Assembly: GCA_964525045.1 (NCBI GenBank)
Contig: CAZGFD010000020.1
Span: 5,697 to 69,696, forward strand
DNA: 64,000 nucleotides
Source of the DNA: G020348185 sp964525045
GTDB lineage: Bacteria; Nitrospirota; Nitrospiria; Nitrospirales; UBA8639
Direction: 5' to 3'
Numbering within the stretch: the first letter of the stretch is position 1; each line of letters begins with the position of its first letter. Below are positions 62,761 through 64,000 of this stretch, one piece after another. The translations under genes and the position numbers were made by a program. The notes under the pieces are model-generated. The model was not told the origin of the DNA. It saw nothing but the letters and a program-made list of their open reading frames with translations, and searched no databases.

Positions 62761-64000
62761 ATGAATAACCTAAACGGATTCGTCGCCTATCCTGCTTCTC
62801 CGCGTCAATTAGCCCAAAGTATTCGAGGGGCACTTGAGGTTGTCAATGGGTGGGGTGGAAACAGATTTTCTCCCTGGGAAGAGAATGATGTGGCTGGGCG
62901 ACCTCTTACTACACCGATTTTTAAAAACATTGAGGAGGCAGATTTATTAATTGCTGACGTTACAAAATTAAACTTCAATGTTACCTATGAAATTGGATAT
63001 GCATTTGGGCGGAGACGTATGGTTTTTCTAATACGAAATGACGAGTACATATCCGATTATGAATTGGCAAAACGGGTAGGGATTTTTGACACACTTGGGT
63101 ATGAGTCCTATGAAAATGTTACTAGCCTTGCGAATATATTAGCCTCCATTGGTGATGAAAGCCCGTTAGAAGTTTCTTCAAATCAAAACCGTCATGCTCC
63201 TGTATATATTTTAGAAACCCCTCTACGCAGTAATACTTTGTCCCGAATCGTGTCAAGAGTAAAAAAGGCTAGACTTCAGTATCGTAGTTTTGCCCCAGCT
63301 GAAGAATCAAGGCTTTCAGCAATTGATGCTGTAAATCACGTTTCATCATCATATGGTGTTTTAGTTCCCCTACTGGATCAACAAAAAAATGATGCCGATG
63401 TCCATAATATTCGAGGTGCATTCATAGCTGGCATTTCCCATGGAATGTCCATTCCAACATTAATCCTTCAAGATCAGAGTGGCCCCGTACCTCTAGATGT
63501 TAGGGATTTTGTAAAAACTTTTAGCCAACAAAAAGATATTGATGGGCACATTCACGATTTTTCTCTTGATGTGTATGAAAAAATCCAAGAGGGAGACGAT
63601 TTTCTTCTACCGCCAGGTAAGTTTCTCGCTCGACTGGTCATTGGAGACCCAATGGCTGAAAACGAATTTCAAACCTTGGGCAATTACTACCTTCAAACAG
63701 ACGAATTCAATCGTGCCCTACGTGGTGAAGTAAATTTAATTGTTGGTCGAAAAGGAACTGGGAAAACAGCTCTTTTTTCCCAAGTACGGAACAAGAAACG
63801 CCAAAATAAAAAGAACATTGTTGTTGATCTTAAACCAGAAGGGTACCAATTAATTAAACTCAAGGAAGAGGTCCTTGACTATTTATCTGCTGGAGCAAAA
63901 GCACATTTGATCACAGCATTTTGGGAATATTTGTTATACCTTGAGGTTTGCTACAAAGTTTTGGAAAAGGACCGGAAAACATATATTAGAGATCCAGATT
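62761..64000 (+). CDS. Nucleoside deoxyribosyltransferase/TIR-like plus P-loop ATPase protein, 3' end missing
   Basis: Open to the right edge, 413 codons with no stop. Domain 1 (residues 1-135) resembles nucleoside 2-deoxyribosyltransferase-like folds: FVAYPASPRQLAQSI, then ADLLIADVTKLNFNVTYEIG with a candidate catalytic Glu (77), and GRRRMVFLIR. Domain 2 (~146-280) is a diverged second copy: PVYILETPLRS, then AFIAGISHGMSIPTLILQD. From ~300, a P-loop domain of the Sll1717 type begins with a Walker A GRKGTGKT at 329-336. Composition is AT-richer than the neighbours. Such NDT/TIR-plus-ATPase proteins are typical of defence systems. ATG 62761 lacks a strong ribosome-binding site. Confidence 0.7.
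   Translation, partial: MNNLNGFVAYPASPRQLAQSIRGALEVVNGWGGNRFSPWEENDVAGRPLTTPIFKNIEEADLLIADVTKLNFNVTYEIGYAFGRRRMVFLIRNDEYISDYELAKRVGIFDTLGYESYENVTSLANILASIGDESPLEVSSNQNRHAPVYILETPLRSNTLSRIVSRVKKARLQYRSFAPAEESRLSAIDAVNHVSSSYGVLVPLLDQQKNDADVHNIRGAFIAGISHGMSIPTLILQDQSGPVPLDVRDFVKTFSQQKDIDGHIHDFSLDVYEKIQEGDDFLLPPGKFLARLVIGDPMAENEFQTLGNYYLQTDEFNRALRGEVNLIVGRKGTGKTALFSQVRNKKRQNKKNIVVDLKPEGYQLIKLKEEVLDYLSAGAKAHLITAFWEYLLYLEVCYKVLEKDRKTYIRDPD

Overview
The window is bacterial chromosome around the replication-initiation region of a Gram-negative (diderm) organism. The diderm reading rests on heptose-phosphate adenylyltransferase, a SurA/parvulin-type chaperone, several lipobox lipoproteins and a GyrB with the long Gram-negative insertion. 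Gene content and order (mnmG-rsmG-parA-parB-bactofilin-mnmA, an F1-only ATP synthase cluster, a GldA/F/G-DUF4340 ABC operon) suggest Nitrospirota, perhaps a Nitrospira-like bacterium. That is inference from recognised families, not a database result.

Left part (1-25 kb), mixed and accessory: a truncated FetB iron exporter, CCA-adding enzyme, SYLF protein, an initiator tRNA gene split by a group I intron, the Gld-type ABC transporter operon, a cupredoxin, a dienelactone hydrolase, a TPR protein, a GT39-type glycosyltransferase, an orphan ChrR-like protein and a FAS1 protein flanked by 56-bp direct repeats. Then come an NTF2-like/HxlR divergent pair with two operator-like repeats, tRNA-Arg(UCG) with a decayed partial copy 3.4 kb away, a deaminase, an SNase-like protein, a SWIM protein and two tandem small lipoproteins.

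Middle (25-56 kb), core chromosome: rluD-atpC-D-G-A-H, mnmA, bactofilin, parB-parA, rsmG, mnmG, mnmE, yidC, yidD, rnpA and rpmH all run leftward. hisS, two DsrE/DsrH-like genes, dnaA, dnaN, gyrB and gyrA run rightward. The switch of strand at 42.3-42.7 kb, DnaA-box-like sequences touching the dnaA start, and two perfect 16-bp parS palindromes place the replication origin and partition centre here. MnmA, MnmE and MnmG act together on U34 of tRNAs; RnpA, the CCA enzyme and RluD add further RNA processing.

Right part (53-64 kb): DciA-like protein, SmpB, EngB, a parvulin chaperone, Mfd overlapping the heptose adenylyltransferase gene, and an SLC13 transporter. At the edge is an AT-richer, incomplete gene with two deoxyribosyltransferase/TIR-like domains and a P-loop ATPase domain, the best candidate for an unusual (possibly anti-phage) system.

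Across the whole window, intergenic gaps carry degenerate arrays with a strict 7-bp period in at least four sequence families, plus one 8-bp family. They are not CRISPRs and are not explained by any gene.
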